Positions 47,436 to 58,100 of a stretch of 64,000 bases of DNA are shown here, piece by piece. A program made the translations under genes and the position numbers. Position 1 is the first letter of the stretch, and every line of letters starts with the position of its first letter. The notes under the pieces were generated by a model, which had not been told where the DNA came from, made no database searches, and was given only the letters and a program-made list of their open reading frames with translations. This DNA is from Marvania coccoides (lineage: Eukaryota; Chlorophyta; Trebouxiophyceae; Chlorellales; Chlorellaceae). The DNA is taken from NCBI GenBank assembly GCA_963854735.1, contig OY978097.1, positions 496,001 through 560,000 of the forward strand. The letters are read 5' to 3'.

Positions 47436-47823
47436 GGTGGTCGGGGGGGGTACTTTAATGAAGTCAGTAAACCGCAAAACGAGGCTTAAAAAGGCGTGTT
47501 ATAATAAAACAATTCATTCAAAATTCGTAAATAAAATGATGAGAAATGATGAGCTGTGTCTCTCGTCCTCCAGCTATGTTAGCCATAATTTTGGGTATTT
47601 TTCAGGCAAATAACCTTGGAAAAATATTTAGAAATGAAGCTGACAGACTCACAACATTTTCGTCCGTCGTCCCCAAACTTGCTTCCTTTGGCACCCAATT
47701 CTTTTTATTTCCAGAATTTACCAATTAAATAAACTTGTGAAATTTCCTCAATTCGCCAGAGAAGCTCGCCTTCTCCCAATTATTTCGATTGCATTTCTCA
47801 TCACTGAAAATAACACGTGAAAG
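47436..47823. promoter_or_regulatory. divergent promoter region TFIIB-like / P5CR
   Basis: 388 bases separate the start codons of two oppositely oriented genes. The stretch is AT-rich. No individual element can be assigned with confidence. Confidence 0.45.
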
Positions 47824-49062
47824 ATGGCAGAGGGCAAGCACATCGGCTTCATTGGCAGCGGGGCCATGGCGGAGGCTCTGGCTCGCGGCTTTATCAACAA
47901 AGGCGTCGTTACGGCGGCAGACATGCACTCTACCGACCCCAACCCCGCCCGCAAAGACGTCTTCCGCTCCATGGGCGCCGCAGTCTACGATACCAACGCA
48001 GAGGCACGCGATTTCCTCTGTCACTCTTTCCTCTGACTGCCCTGTTTTCGTATACAGCCGTCAGGTGCCCACCCACTCACAGCTACCGTCCTTTCTTCCC
48101 ACCTTTCTTTCCTCCTGTGCAGGTCGTGGCTAACAGCGACGTGGTGTTCATCGCCGTGAAGCCGCAGTACGTGGCGGTGGTCCTGCAAGAGGTCCGCCCG
48201 CAGCTGAAGGCGGAAACTGTCATCGTGTCCATTGCCGCCGGCGTCACGCTGCAGACGCTCAAGGACGCGGCGGGCGAGGAGGCGCGCCTGGTGCGGGTGA
48301 TGCCCAACACGCCGTGCCTGGTGGGGGAGACTGCGGCTGCGATGTGCTTGGGTGGCAAGGCTTCTAACGCCGACGCTGACTTGGTACAAATGCTGTTCAG
48401 CGCAGTTGGCACAATTTACCGCGTAGAGGAGAAGCTGCTGAGCGCGGTGACGGGCCTCAGTGGCAGCGGCCCTGCCTACGTTTTTGTCATGATTGAGGCA
48501 CTGGCGGATGGCGGCGTGCGGGCGGGACTGCCGCGCGATGTGGCGCAGCAGCTGGCGGCGCAGACGGTGCTGGGCAGCGCGAAGATGGTGCTGGAGACGG
48601 GCAAACACCCAGGTAAATATAGATATCTGCCCTTAATTAATTAATCACTACCTACTACCATTACTATTATATTACTATACTTTATTTATTAATTTAATAT
48701 AGATAACTGCCCTTAATTTATTAATTTTAAGTAACTGCCATTAATTTATTAATTTTAAGTAACTGCCATTAATTTATTAATTTTAAGAAAAAAGATACAA
48801 CTTTTATTTTTTTGGTTTTAGAATTTTGGCGATGTTTTCTCTCCCTTTAATTATAAAATTCTTGCATGAAATTGATACGTTCTTCCCCTTCTTCTTCGTC
48901 GCATTTAATTTAATCGTAGGTGTGCTGAAGGACATGGTCACCTCTCCCGCTGGGACCACGATTGCTGGCGTCCATGAGCTGGAGAAGGCGGGGGTGAGGG
49001 CGGCGTTCATCAACGCGGTGCAGGCGGCCACAGTGCGGGCGGACGAACTGGCCAACCATTAG
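47824..49062 (+). CDS. pyrroline-5-carboxylate reductase
   Basis: Three exons, 47824-48003, 48123-48612 and 48920-49062, 270 residues, the normal size. The N-terminal Rossmann motif [16 protein letters not shown] binds NADPH. Later come [21 protein letters not shown] and the family signature [18 protein letters not shown] plus [13 protein letters not shown], then [11 protein letters not shown] in the last exon. The enzyme makes proline from pyrroline-5-carboxylate. The first intron seems to be of the GC-AG class (GAG|GCACGC), because only that join gives the expected [13 protein letters not shown]; the GC donor context is weak. Intron 2 carries a tandem repeat. An AATAAA lies within about 10 bases after the stop codon. 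No targeting peptide is visible. Confidence 0.95.
48704..48787 (+). repeat. 28 bp tandem repeat, three copies
   Basis: The unit begins TAACTGCC and ends ATTTTAAG. Copies are 48704-48731, 48732-48759 and 48760-48787; the last two are identical and the first differs at one base. A degraded further copy (ATCTGCCCTTAATTAATTAA) occurs near 48627. The array lies in intron 2 of the P5CR gene. Confidence 0.85.
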
Positions 49063-49574
49063 AATAAAAGTTGTGACCAAATTTCAGGCTGGAAAGGGAG
49101 GGCTGAGTCCCCAATGATGTTTTCGAATTTTTTTGAGACAGCTGCCGGCTTTCGATGGAACGTTCCCCCAAGCCATATTTTGCCCTTAATTCGACCTTAT
49201 CGCCTCAATCATAATATAATTTTAGTATAGAAATCAATTATGAGTAACCTCGGGTAGTGAACCTCGCCAGCCATCTCATCCGCTGGGACGTTCGTTCTGG
49301 GACTTTCACCACCTTGAGCCCCCCCCTAAAATTAGTTTAAATACCGATAATCAGATACACAAAACCTCAGTGTGTTTAAGGTAGGACTTCGGCCTAAAGT
49401 TCTCTCCTCAATGATTTAAAGTGTCGAAGAGACCCTAATTTCCTGCCGATTGGCACTCTACGGCCTTCCGATGTTGGTTCAAGATTATAGATATCACAAT
49501 TAACGTCCCTATTGGTGTAAAATCGCAGGGTAGCGGGGGCTTGATCTACCTTGGCGATCCAAGTGGGGGCAGCC
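49063..49574. other. spacer between P5CR and the AP2 gene
   Basis: 512 bases with the P5CR 3' end (AATAAA just after the stop) and the promoter of the AP2 gene. Nothing else is recognised. Confidence 0.4.
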
Positions 49575-51933
49575 ATGGCCGATCTGACGTCCGCTGGGGG
49601 CCTGGGATACGGATTTCAGCCACCTCAACCCGGGAGTTTTCAGTTCCCTGGCCTCGCCGCTCCCTTTACGCCGATGTTCATGTACAGTGCGTTTGAATTT
49701 TTTCAGAGGTCCGACGTATTGCCTTCCCCTTTATTTAAATACCTTGCCATTCTACCCCCTCCGCAGACCTGCAGAACGCAATATTACCTCTGAACTTCGC
49801 ATCAGGCTATCCAGACATGGTGTTCCCCACCCCCGCAGCAGCTCCTGGCGGCAATGAAGTGGCGGCCGCCCTGGACAGCCGTCTCTCCGCTCTCGCTGCC
49901 TCAGGCACAGGGCTGAAACGCCTTATGAGCCCTGTTACCGTCTCTGAACAGTCCGAACGCGCGCTGAAGCAGCGCCGCACGCAGACTAAGACCTCAGAAG
50001 ACGACATAATCCCCCTTCCTAGCAGTTACAACCCCGCCCCGCTTTCTACTGCTTTTCCTCCCGTACAAACGGCCCCTGCACATGCCTTTGACCCCCTTGC
50101 TCCCGGCACCCAGCCCCCCTTCCAGTCGGATGCCACCGTCAGGCTCAGCGTCTTCCCAGCTTACTCTGGAGGTGCCAACGCCGGCGGCTCTGTGATGGCC
50201 TTCAGGCCCGGCAAAGCTGCGGCTCCTACTACCCGCCGCGCCAGGTTGCCTACCAAGAGCAACAAGGCAGTGGCTTCCAGCCAGGACGGCACCTTCAGCT
50301 CCCTCTACCGAGGGGTCACCCGTCACCGCCTCACTGGCCGCTTTGAGGCGCACTTCTGGGACGCCAGCTTCCAGCGGCCCGTGGCGGTATGTTTAAATAC
50401 TAGAATTATGTGTCCCATAAGTAAGTGACCGCTGATTCCTATCTGGTATTGTATGCAGAGCAAGAGCGGCCGCACTCGCGGCAAGCAGGTCTACGTGGGC
50501 GGCTGGACCAACGAAGAGGACGCGGCGCGTGCGTACGACAAGGCCTCGCTGTCCTACCTCGGCGCTGAAGCAAAGACCAACGTATGCATTCATTTTCATC
50601 TCTGTTGGTTGTCTCCTTCACTCTCGTTTCTTTGCGTAGTAAAGCTCGCATTTTTCTTTCCTTTTGCAGTTCCCGCTGTCGGACTACGCTGATTTCCTGG
50701 TGGAAATCGCTGGCAAGACCCCTGAGGAGGTGGTGGGCAGCGTGCGGCGGGGCGCTGTGGGCTTTGCCCGTGGCCGGTCACCCTTCCGGGGGGTCAACCA
50801 GCTCAAGGACGGCAACTGGGAGGCACGGCACATGCAGAGCAACGGCGGCGCTACTGTGACGCTGGGCAAATTCGACACCGCGGACCAGGCAGCGAGGGCC
50901 GTCGACATTGCGGCTGTGAGGCAGAAAGGCAGGGCGGTAGGTTCCTTGGGCTGCCGTTACGGGGTATTTATATACCAGTCTTTATAAGTCACGATTTAGG
51001 CACCAATTTCAACCATTTTTTATAAGAACCAATCATCGAACCCTAATGTTGTGTGCACAGGCGCTCACAAACTTCAATATTTCTGAGTATGAGGACATCC
51101 TGGCTGCTGGAGATACTGCCCAGTACAGCCGTATTCACAGTGGCATCAGCGCCACACTGGGCGCTGACGGCCGGCAGCGCCAGGGCGCGGCAGCGAGCAA
51201 CGGCATCAAGATAGAACCTGGGAGCGAAAACAGCTCGGTGCAGTTCCTAGGCGGCCCTGAGGGTGCATTCTTTGCCAACGTCGGGCTTTTGTCATCCGGC
51301 TTCATCCCCAGCCCGGAGCAGCTGCAGAAGTTCCACACGCAGGGCGGGAGCGTCCAGCCGCTGCAATTTGGCGGCGGCAGCAGCATTCCGCAGGCGTGGC
51401 AGATGGCCGCCCCAGCGCCTGATAACACCTGGAATGCGGTATCCAACGCAGCCTGGGGTGCGCTGCTGACTGAATCGCAGCAGCAGCTGGCGCAGCAGCA
51501 GCAGGGTGCTGGGGCAGCATCTGCCGCCGCCCAAGGGGAGCAGCAGCAGCAGCCTGAGCCAGTGCTCCACGCGTCCTACGAAGCTCGTATGGCATTTGCA
51601 GCTTCAATGGATCCGGCGCTGTGGCAGGTCATCGCCCCGCCAGCAGCTGCCGCAGCAGCAGCCGCTCCTGCTTCGGAAAAGCAGCACGGCCAGCTGCATC
51701 CTTCCTCAGTATTATCTCCACTGGCAGTGAGCTTGCTGGATCCCCTAGGAATGGCTTGCATTTCGCCGTTGACGTCCCCCATTGCGGTGGTGCAGCAGCC
51801 TGGTGGCAATGGGCGGCAGCAGGAGGCCTGGTGCCCCCTCAGCTGGCTGGACAACCTGGATCTCACGCAGCTGAATGCGTTGGATGCTACAAACCCCTCA
51901 ACCGAGAATGCCGGCGCTCCCAGAGATCTATGA
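49575..51933 (+). CDS. double AP2-domain transcription factor (ANT/AP2 class)
   Basis: Five exons, 49575-49686, 49767-50386, 50459-50581, 50670-50936 and 51061-51933, GT-AG, 664 residues. The first AP2 domain spans exons 2-4: SSLYRGVTRHRLTGRFEAHF, GKQVYVGGWTNEEDAARAYD, then LSYLGAEAKTNFPLSDY. A linker leads to the second: SPFRGVNQLKDGNWEARHM, TVTLGKFDTADQAARAVDI and KGRALTNFNISEYEDIL. The order, spacing and insertion in the first domain are those of the AINTEGUMENTA/AP2 class, which bind DNA and control development or stress genes. The second domain is more diverged (FRGVNQLKDGNW where YRGV-TRH is usual). N- and C-terminal parts are Ala/Gln/Pro-rich and probably act in activation. Confidence 0.92.
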
Positions 51934-52746
51934 CATTTTTTTTCTTTCATTCCGGCAATGGCCAAACACACACACACACAATGAAATGGCATGATTTTCT
52001 CTTTCATCTTTTTATGTGCCTAAAAAGCAGGACACTATTTAGTTTTATATGCAGCACATCCTTTGCTGCTTGCATGTTTTTATTAATGCATCATTTCTGA
52101 AAAACGTAATGATAAAATTTTCCATCTCTAGTACTTTTCATGTGGCATATTTTTATACAAACCCCCTCCCGGCAATGGCGTGTGATGTAAATGGGCATTC
52201 GATTTACCCAAAGCTTTATATCAGGTAGCCTCCAGCTCGTTGTCCTGCTTTAGCGATTCCAGGTGATTCCGCGCCCACTGCGCGCGCACTGCCTTCCCCT
52301 CCTTTTTATTAGTTTCTACTTCGCTACAAGCGCCAGCTAAATAAATCAAATTTACAACACGTAAAAAACTTTCTAATACTACTTATTAGTCCCTGTCGTC
52401 ATTAGTGCGAGAAGTCCAAACATTTGTTGGGAAGAAGAAGAAAAAAATGAGGTGGTTCAATTGTGCAAGTGTTCGTCCTCCTCGAGTCAGAAGAGGCCTA
52501 CAGTAGTTCAGTCGTCATCGTGAGGGGTTTATAGAATAAGCGCAAATTTTAAATTGTGGTACTCCGGCCGATGGCCAAAAGAAAGGGGGTATAATAAACA
52601 CGCTGACTATTAACTTTGTCGGGTTAAGCGTTTCAGACGATTAGGCTTGTCAGTATATTTAAAAAAAAATACTCAGTCATGAGTCAGTCAGACTCTCTCG
52701 CTCGCGCTCTCACTTCTCTGCATAGCGCCACTAACGCAAGGGAACG
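51934..52746. other. convergent spacer AP2 / LAMMER kinase
   Basis: 813 bases with the 3' ends of two converging genes. A short CA run occurs near 51965-51980. No gene is seen. Confidence 0.4.
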
Positions 52747-54505
52747 TCAGGCCACGCTAGCAGAGAAGAAGGGGTGGAGCAACGCTTCTTCAGCGGTCAT
52801 GCGCAGTGTTGAGTCCCACTCCATCAGCTTGGAAACCAGATCTGCAAGCCAATACCAAGAAGAAGAACAAAACCTCGATCATTCCTTCATATTCGCGCCA
52901 AAAGAAAGTGAACTGTAAGCCCCCAAAAGGGCATATTCAACTCACCAACGAGGAGGTCCAGATGGGGCCGTATCTCAGCCCTGCCCCGCGCCCTCAGGTA
53001 CTCCCTAAGCGGCTTCAACTTGGCCACCGCCTTCAGCGACCGCTTGCCTTCCGCCCCCTCCGGCCAGTTCAACGCCCCCCCCTCGCACCGAAACAGCGCG
53101 CACACGCCCTCTGCCGCCCCAAACCGCGTCGCTCGTCGCGCCATGCGCTCAGGCATCTCCCCCAAAACCGCTTGCATCATCGCCAGGTGCTCCAGGTTCT
53201 CGTGCGTCTGAAACAGCGCGTCCCCTGTGACCAGCTCCACCAGGATGCACCCCAGCGACCACATGTCGCACGGCATCGCCCACCCCAGCCCCAGAATGAT
53301 CTCGGGCGCCCGGTAGTGCCGGGTGCTCACTACCGTCGAGTGATAGTCTTCGTTGAAGGTGGCGGACCCAAAATCGATGAGCCTGACGTCGGTTTCACGC
53401 GGCAGGCGCAGCATCTGCTTGGTGTAGGCTCCAGCGATTGGGACTACCTCAAAGTCGGCGTCCTTGCCCGCCAACAGCAAAATGTTCTCGGGCTTCAGGT
53501 CGGTGTGGATCAGGGAGAAGGAGTGCATGTAGGACACCGCCTGCAGCACCTGGTGCGCGAATGAGCGCGCCATGGGGAGTGGAAACGCGCGGTAGTGGTT
53601 GCGGCGGAGACAGTCGTATATGGTAGGACCGAGGCAGTTAAACACCATACACACGTGGCCACGGTAGTCAAACCACTCTAGGAGGCGCACGATGGGCTGC
53701 GTCTCGCAGGGGTCGTTGACCGCCAGCGTGGTCAACACTTGCAACTCGATCATGGCAGCGTCTCGATACTTTTCCACCGCTCGGATGATTTTTACCGCCA
53801 CGTACTGCCCACGGCGGCGGTCCCAGCACTCGACCACGCGCCCAAAGGTGCCCTCTCCCAGCTGCCGCATGATCTTGACTGCAAAATAGCACGATTCAGA
53901 GAAGAAAGATTAGAATTTGGAGGTTGGAAGAAAATCATGTTAATCCTTTAAAAAAAAATGACCCCCAAACTACTGGGGAATTGGTGCGTTTAAAAGCGAA
54001 TTTCGGGTGGAAGGTGAATTGAAAGCAACTAGAACTCACATCGGGCGGTCAGATTGTCGCCGATTGTGAACATAAAGTGGCCTTCTCCTGTGTCGTGCAT
54101 CAGTGGCCCAGACTCCCGCCCAGTCACCCTCAGCTGCTCTCGAGGCAGCGCGGCAGGAATGGGAGCGCGCAGCACCCGCTGGCGCTTGCTGGGAGGCTGC
54201 GCTGCCGCCACATCCTCCTCCGCAGGGCGCTGCTGCTCGGTCTCAGGGGTGCTGGCAGCGGGGCGCTTCCCGCCGGCCCTCCTGCGAGGAGGCTCGCCGT
54301 CCACTGATGCCTGAAGGTACCGCCTCAGCGGCAACTCCACGGGATGGTCTTCGTCGTCGGCTTCTGCCGGCTGCACTGAGGCCGAGCATTCGACTGTGGT
54401 GGTTTTCCGGTAGCGCGTGGTGCGCTTGGGAGGCAGGGAGGTGGCCAGCGCGGGGGCCCCTCGCTTCCCCTCTGCCTTATTTCTCATCAGTGATGCGGGT
54501 GACAT
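52747..54505 (-). CDS. LAMMER/CLK-type dual-specificity kinase
   Basis: Three coding exons, 54505-54040, 53878-52946 and 52841-52747, GT-AG, 497 residues from the Met at 54505. A 3' splice signal at about 54529 suggests a further 5' exon, probably untranslated. The N-terminal ~140 residues are basic and disordered. The kinase domain shows QLGEGTFGRVVECWDRR (P-loop), AVKIIR (VAIK Lys), HTDLKPENILL (catalytic loop), LIDFGSATF (DFG), STRHYRAPEIILGLGW, and EHLAMMQAVLG, the LAMMER motif (last position Q here). The last exon supplies LMEWDSTLRMTAEEALLHPF. CLK/LAMMER kinases phosphorylate SR splicing factors in the nucleus. The divergent neighbour starts about 690 bases away. Confidence 0.93.
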
Positions 54506-55197
54506 CTCCCCAGCATCGGTGGGGGAGCCTGCAGAGAAAAAAACGGGTCGAGGGAATTTAACATCCAATTCTAAACCAAAATTTTCACGCGTTGCCGAAA
54601 TGGGCGCCGCCGACCCCGCGGAAAATTAGATATATTATGCGCGGTTAGAATGGGGGCGGTAGCGGCGGGGATTGCGGCTACACCGGCCAGAAAACCGAAA
54701 TGGGATGTTCCAACCGAGAAGTTTTGCAGCAAATTACACCGCGTGCAACCGTCTCGCGGTTCAGTTTGTTCAGTAACGACTCACAACTGTGATGGGCCAC
54801 TGTAGCTGTTTGGCCAAGTTCTCTCTCGGAAAATACAATTGAGGGGAATGAGGGCAACGCCGACAAGCGAGACACCTACTCCGACGCACTACAGACGTTT
54901 GGAATACATTATTTTTGTGGATTTGGAGGGCTGTCGCTGGTACACAACCACCCGCTGCGAAAATTTGAGTTGGGCGCGCTAAAAATTTGAAAATTTCACT
55001 TCGTTTTTCTCTGCAAACGCGGCGCAGTTATTTAATTCAGATTGATATTTAGGTCCCGCGTATTTGAAAGCTTGCACAGTGGGTCCCGCGCTACCTCCAG
55101 AGCACAACATTGCCTAAAATCAAATCAACGCACCGCACCCATTTTCCCGGCCCTCTGTATCGCTTTAAACCAGATGAGAACTGAACACTATTGAGCG
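54506..55197. promoter_or_regulatory. divergent promoter region, LAMMER kinase / 1961-residue protein
   Basis: 692 bases between two start codons pointing apart. Part near 54528 is probably a 5' UTR exon edge of the kinase gene. No distinct element is recognised. Confidence 0.4.
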
Positions 55198-58100
55198 ATG
55201 AGACGCATCTACTTCCTCGTGGACCTCAGCGTGCTGCGAGGGGCGCAACGGCCTACCCACCTGGATGATTTGATTTCGGTGGTGTCCAGGACGTGGGCGG
55301 CCTACCACCAGCCTGACATCACCTTTGGCTACACCCTGTTTGATTCATCAATCGGGGACAGCGCCATGACCGCCGATCTCCGCACCGTGGCCAAGTCCCT
55401 TGGTGAGTGAAATTTTCAAATTTGAAACTTGCTCGCACCCCTTATCTTACCCAGGCCCGCTTGCAGCGTCTCACGCCAACCCATTTCGCTACTGCAGGAC
55501 TGCGGCTGGACACCACCAGCACCGACCTTGAGGGCAAAGACCTCCACAGCCTGCTCACACTGATCGACAAGCTCACGGACGAGGACTTCCTGCACTCCTC
55601 ATGCAGCGTTCGCGCGCGGCGCAACTCCCGCACCGGCCAACTCCCCAGTCTGGCGCTGAAGAACGCTCTGCAGGCCGCGGTCGGCAGCGGCTACCTGCAA
55701 AAGCTCCAGCGCAGCGAAGCTCTCTCCGCCAGCGGCGACTCCGAGGCAGCAGAAGAGGGCGTCATCCTCGCCGTCGTGCCTCCTATCGCTGGCGACGCTG
55801 GCGCCCTGTTTGTCAGCAAAGAATCGTTCAAACAGCACGGCGGCGTTATGGCCGCTTTGCTGCACGATCTGCCGCCCAAGCTGCGCTTAACTTGCGCCTC
55901 CCTGACGGCCAAGTTCTGCTGGTTGGCCGCGGAAGGCGGCGACCTGGAGGAAGCTGACGCAGCGTCGACTTTTATACCTCTGCAAGCCACACTGCAAAAA
56001 GTGTTCCCTGAGGCCACAGCGCTGCAGCTGGCGGCCGCTGCGAAGCCGAGCCTCGCCCGCGCAGAGTTTGCGGCCCTGGTGGGGCTGCCGCAGGAGGAGG
56101 AGGCCGCAACCGGGGCCTCCACGAGCGACGAGCGGTGGCCTGGCAAAGGCGCGAGCTTGGAGGCCCTCGCAGCCCTGGTGGCGGCGCTCAACGGGACCAA
56201 GGACGACGGCAAGGGCAAGCTGCGGGTCGCGGCGCGCGGCTCGCGGCACATCGCCCGCAGCAAGCCCGCTGCAAAGGACGCTGCAGGCGGCGGCGACGGC
56301 GGCGTGAAAAACTTCCGCGGCCAGAAGCTGGTGCAAGCGCTGCAGCAGCAGCGCGGCAAGGCGGGAGCGGCGGTACCTTCCAAGGGCCCCCCTCCAAGGG
56401 CCCCTCCTCTCTCCGCCCGCGCCTCAGCACAGCCCCCGCGGCGGCCGTCAGCAGCAGCAAAGCAGGTGCTGCAAGCGCCGCTAGGGCAGCAGGCGCTCGC
56501 TAGCGTGGAGGCCCTGGACCAGGTTCAGGCTGTGGGGAGGCTGAGCGTGGGGATAGATGCGCTGGTGCAGCGTGAGGTGGCGGAAAAGGCTGGCATTGCT
56601 GCAGCGGGCCCTCGCATGGCTGCCGCAGTCAAGGACCTGGTGGCTGCCGCATTTGCCAGCCACGCTGCGTACGCGCGGTATAAACCCGACGACGCGCTGG
56701 ACATGGGCCAGTTCCGCGCCTTTTTGGGGCCCCGCTGCCTTTCCGTGAAAGAACTCAAGGAGCAGCGCTCCGAAACGAAGCTGGAGGGCGACGAGCTGCT
56801 GGGCTTCGCGTGGCGGTGCGCCTCGCAGGTGCTGCTGCGGCTGTACATCAACGCCCAGGCCCCCACGGTGTCGCTGAACGATGGCGAGTTCGAGAAGGTT
56901 CACGCTCTTCTCAACTTGGTCGTCTCCACCATGCCACCCATCCCCAGCAGTGGGCACGAGTTCATGAAGGAGGTGGTGGCCCCCGCGTTCAACTGTGTGT
57001 TGAGGGACGACATCCGGCGGCTGGAGATTGAGTTTTGGGCGGAAGAAGACAGCGATGGCGATGGCGACCTCGAGTCGGCCCACGACGCCCAGCAAGCGTC
57101 GATTGAGGCCATCGGAGAGAGCCCCGGCGTGGCCAACATCGTCGCCAGGCAGCAGCAGCAACAGCAGCGCGCGGTGGCTGGCGGCAGCAGCCTGGGAGGG
57201 AGCTTCGGAGTGGCGTTGGCTCGGCAGTCGTCGCTGCCGCGTGCTGCCGGTGGGGCGCAGCAGCAGCAGCGCGGGTCCGTTTCATTTGTCGCGCACAGCG
57301 CGCAGCACTCGGGCGAAGGCTCGGGGATCAAGGTGTCCACTAGCGCGGCCACCGCCGCCGCTGCCGCTGCCCGCGCCAAGGGGGCCACCAGCAAGCTGCC
57401 AGAGGCCAAGTTTTTGGATCGTTACAACAGCTCCAAGACGTACATGAATCAGGTGCCCATCGCGCCGCCCGCGGGGGCGCGTTCCAAGCAGCAGCAGCTC
57501 AGTGCCACTGCCACCAGCGGCCGAGGCGGAGGCGAGTCTCGCCGCGGCAAGGCCCGCGCTGCTGCGGCAGCGGCAGCACCGTCATTCGCCTCCCCCGTGG
57601 CGGACCGCCGCAAAACCGTGCCCGACACCCCCGAGGGCGAGGCGGGAGGCGAAAACGACGAGGCAGGCGAGCGGAGGGAGCGAGGCGGAGAAGGCGGCGT
57701 AGCCAGCCCCCGCTGCTTGTTCTCCCCCCCGCACCGCCAGCAGCGCGCGTCGCTGGACGCGGTACCCGACACTAGCCCCCGCGAGCAGCGCGCCGCCGCT
57801 CGCACGGCCGGCCTGGTGCCCACAGCAGGCGGGGTCTGTGTGCTGCGCCAGCCGTCCTTTGACCTGGGCCCTTCAGTGCCTGGGGCCATCGTCAACCCCT
57901 CCCAGCGCGCCTCTCAGGACGATGGCATGGTGGATGAGGATGTGGATATCGGAGAGACCCAGATCGCGCCCCCTCAGGCGATGAAGAACACCTGGTTTGC
58001 AACCGCTGTGGTGCCGAAAGGAAGAAATGGCCATGCTGCGCCTGCGCGGGCGCCCATGCTGGCGATGGACGACCTGCTGGGGGCTAGATTCGGCGGCGCT

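Noticed and set aside
48004..48050. GT donor alternatives for P5CR intron 1
   Set aside because: The nearby GT (after CTCT at about 48020) gives the wrong phase and breaks the conserved join [12 protein letters not shown]; the GC donor at 48004 restores it.
54528..54900. A coding first exon for the LAMMER kinase upstream of 54528
   Set aside because: A 3' splice signal is visible, but no ATG with a phase-matching donor was found upstream; treated as a possible 5' UTR exon.
55198..55402. Firm naming of the 1961-residue protein as Treslin/Sld3
   Set aside because: Only a general likeness of the N-terminal strand and S/T-P sites supports it; no diagnostic motif could be matched.
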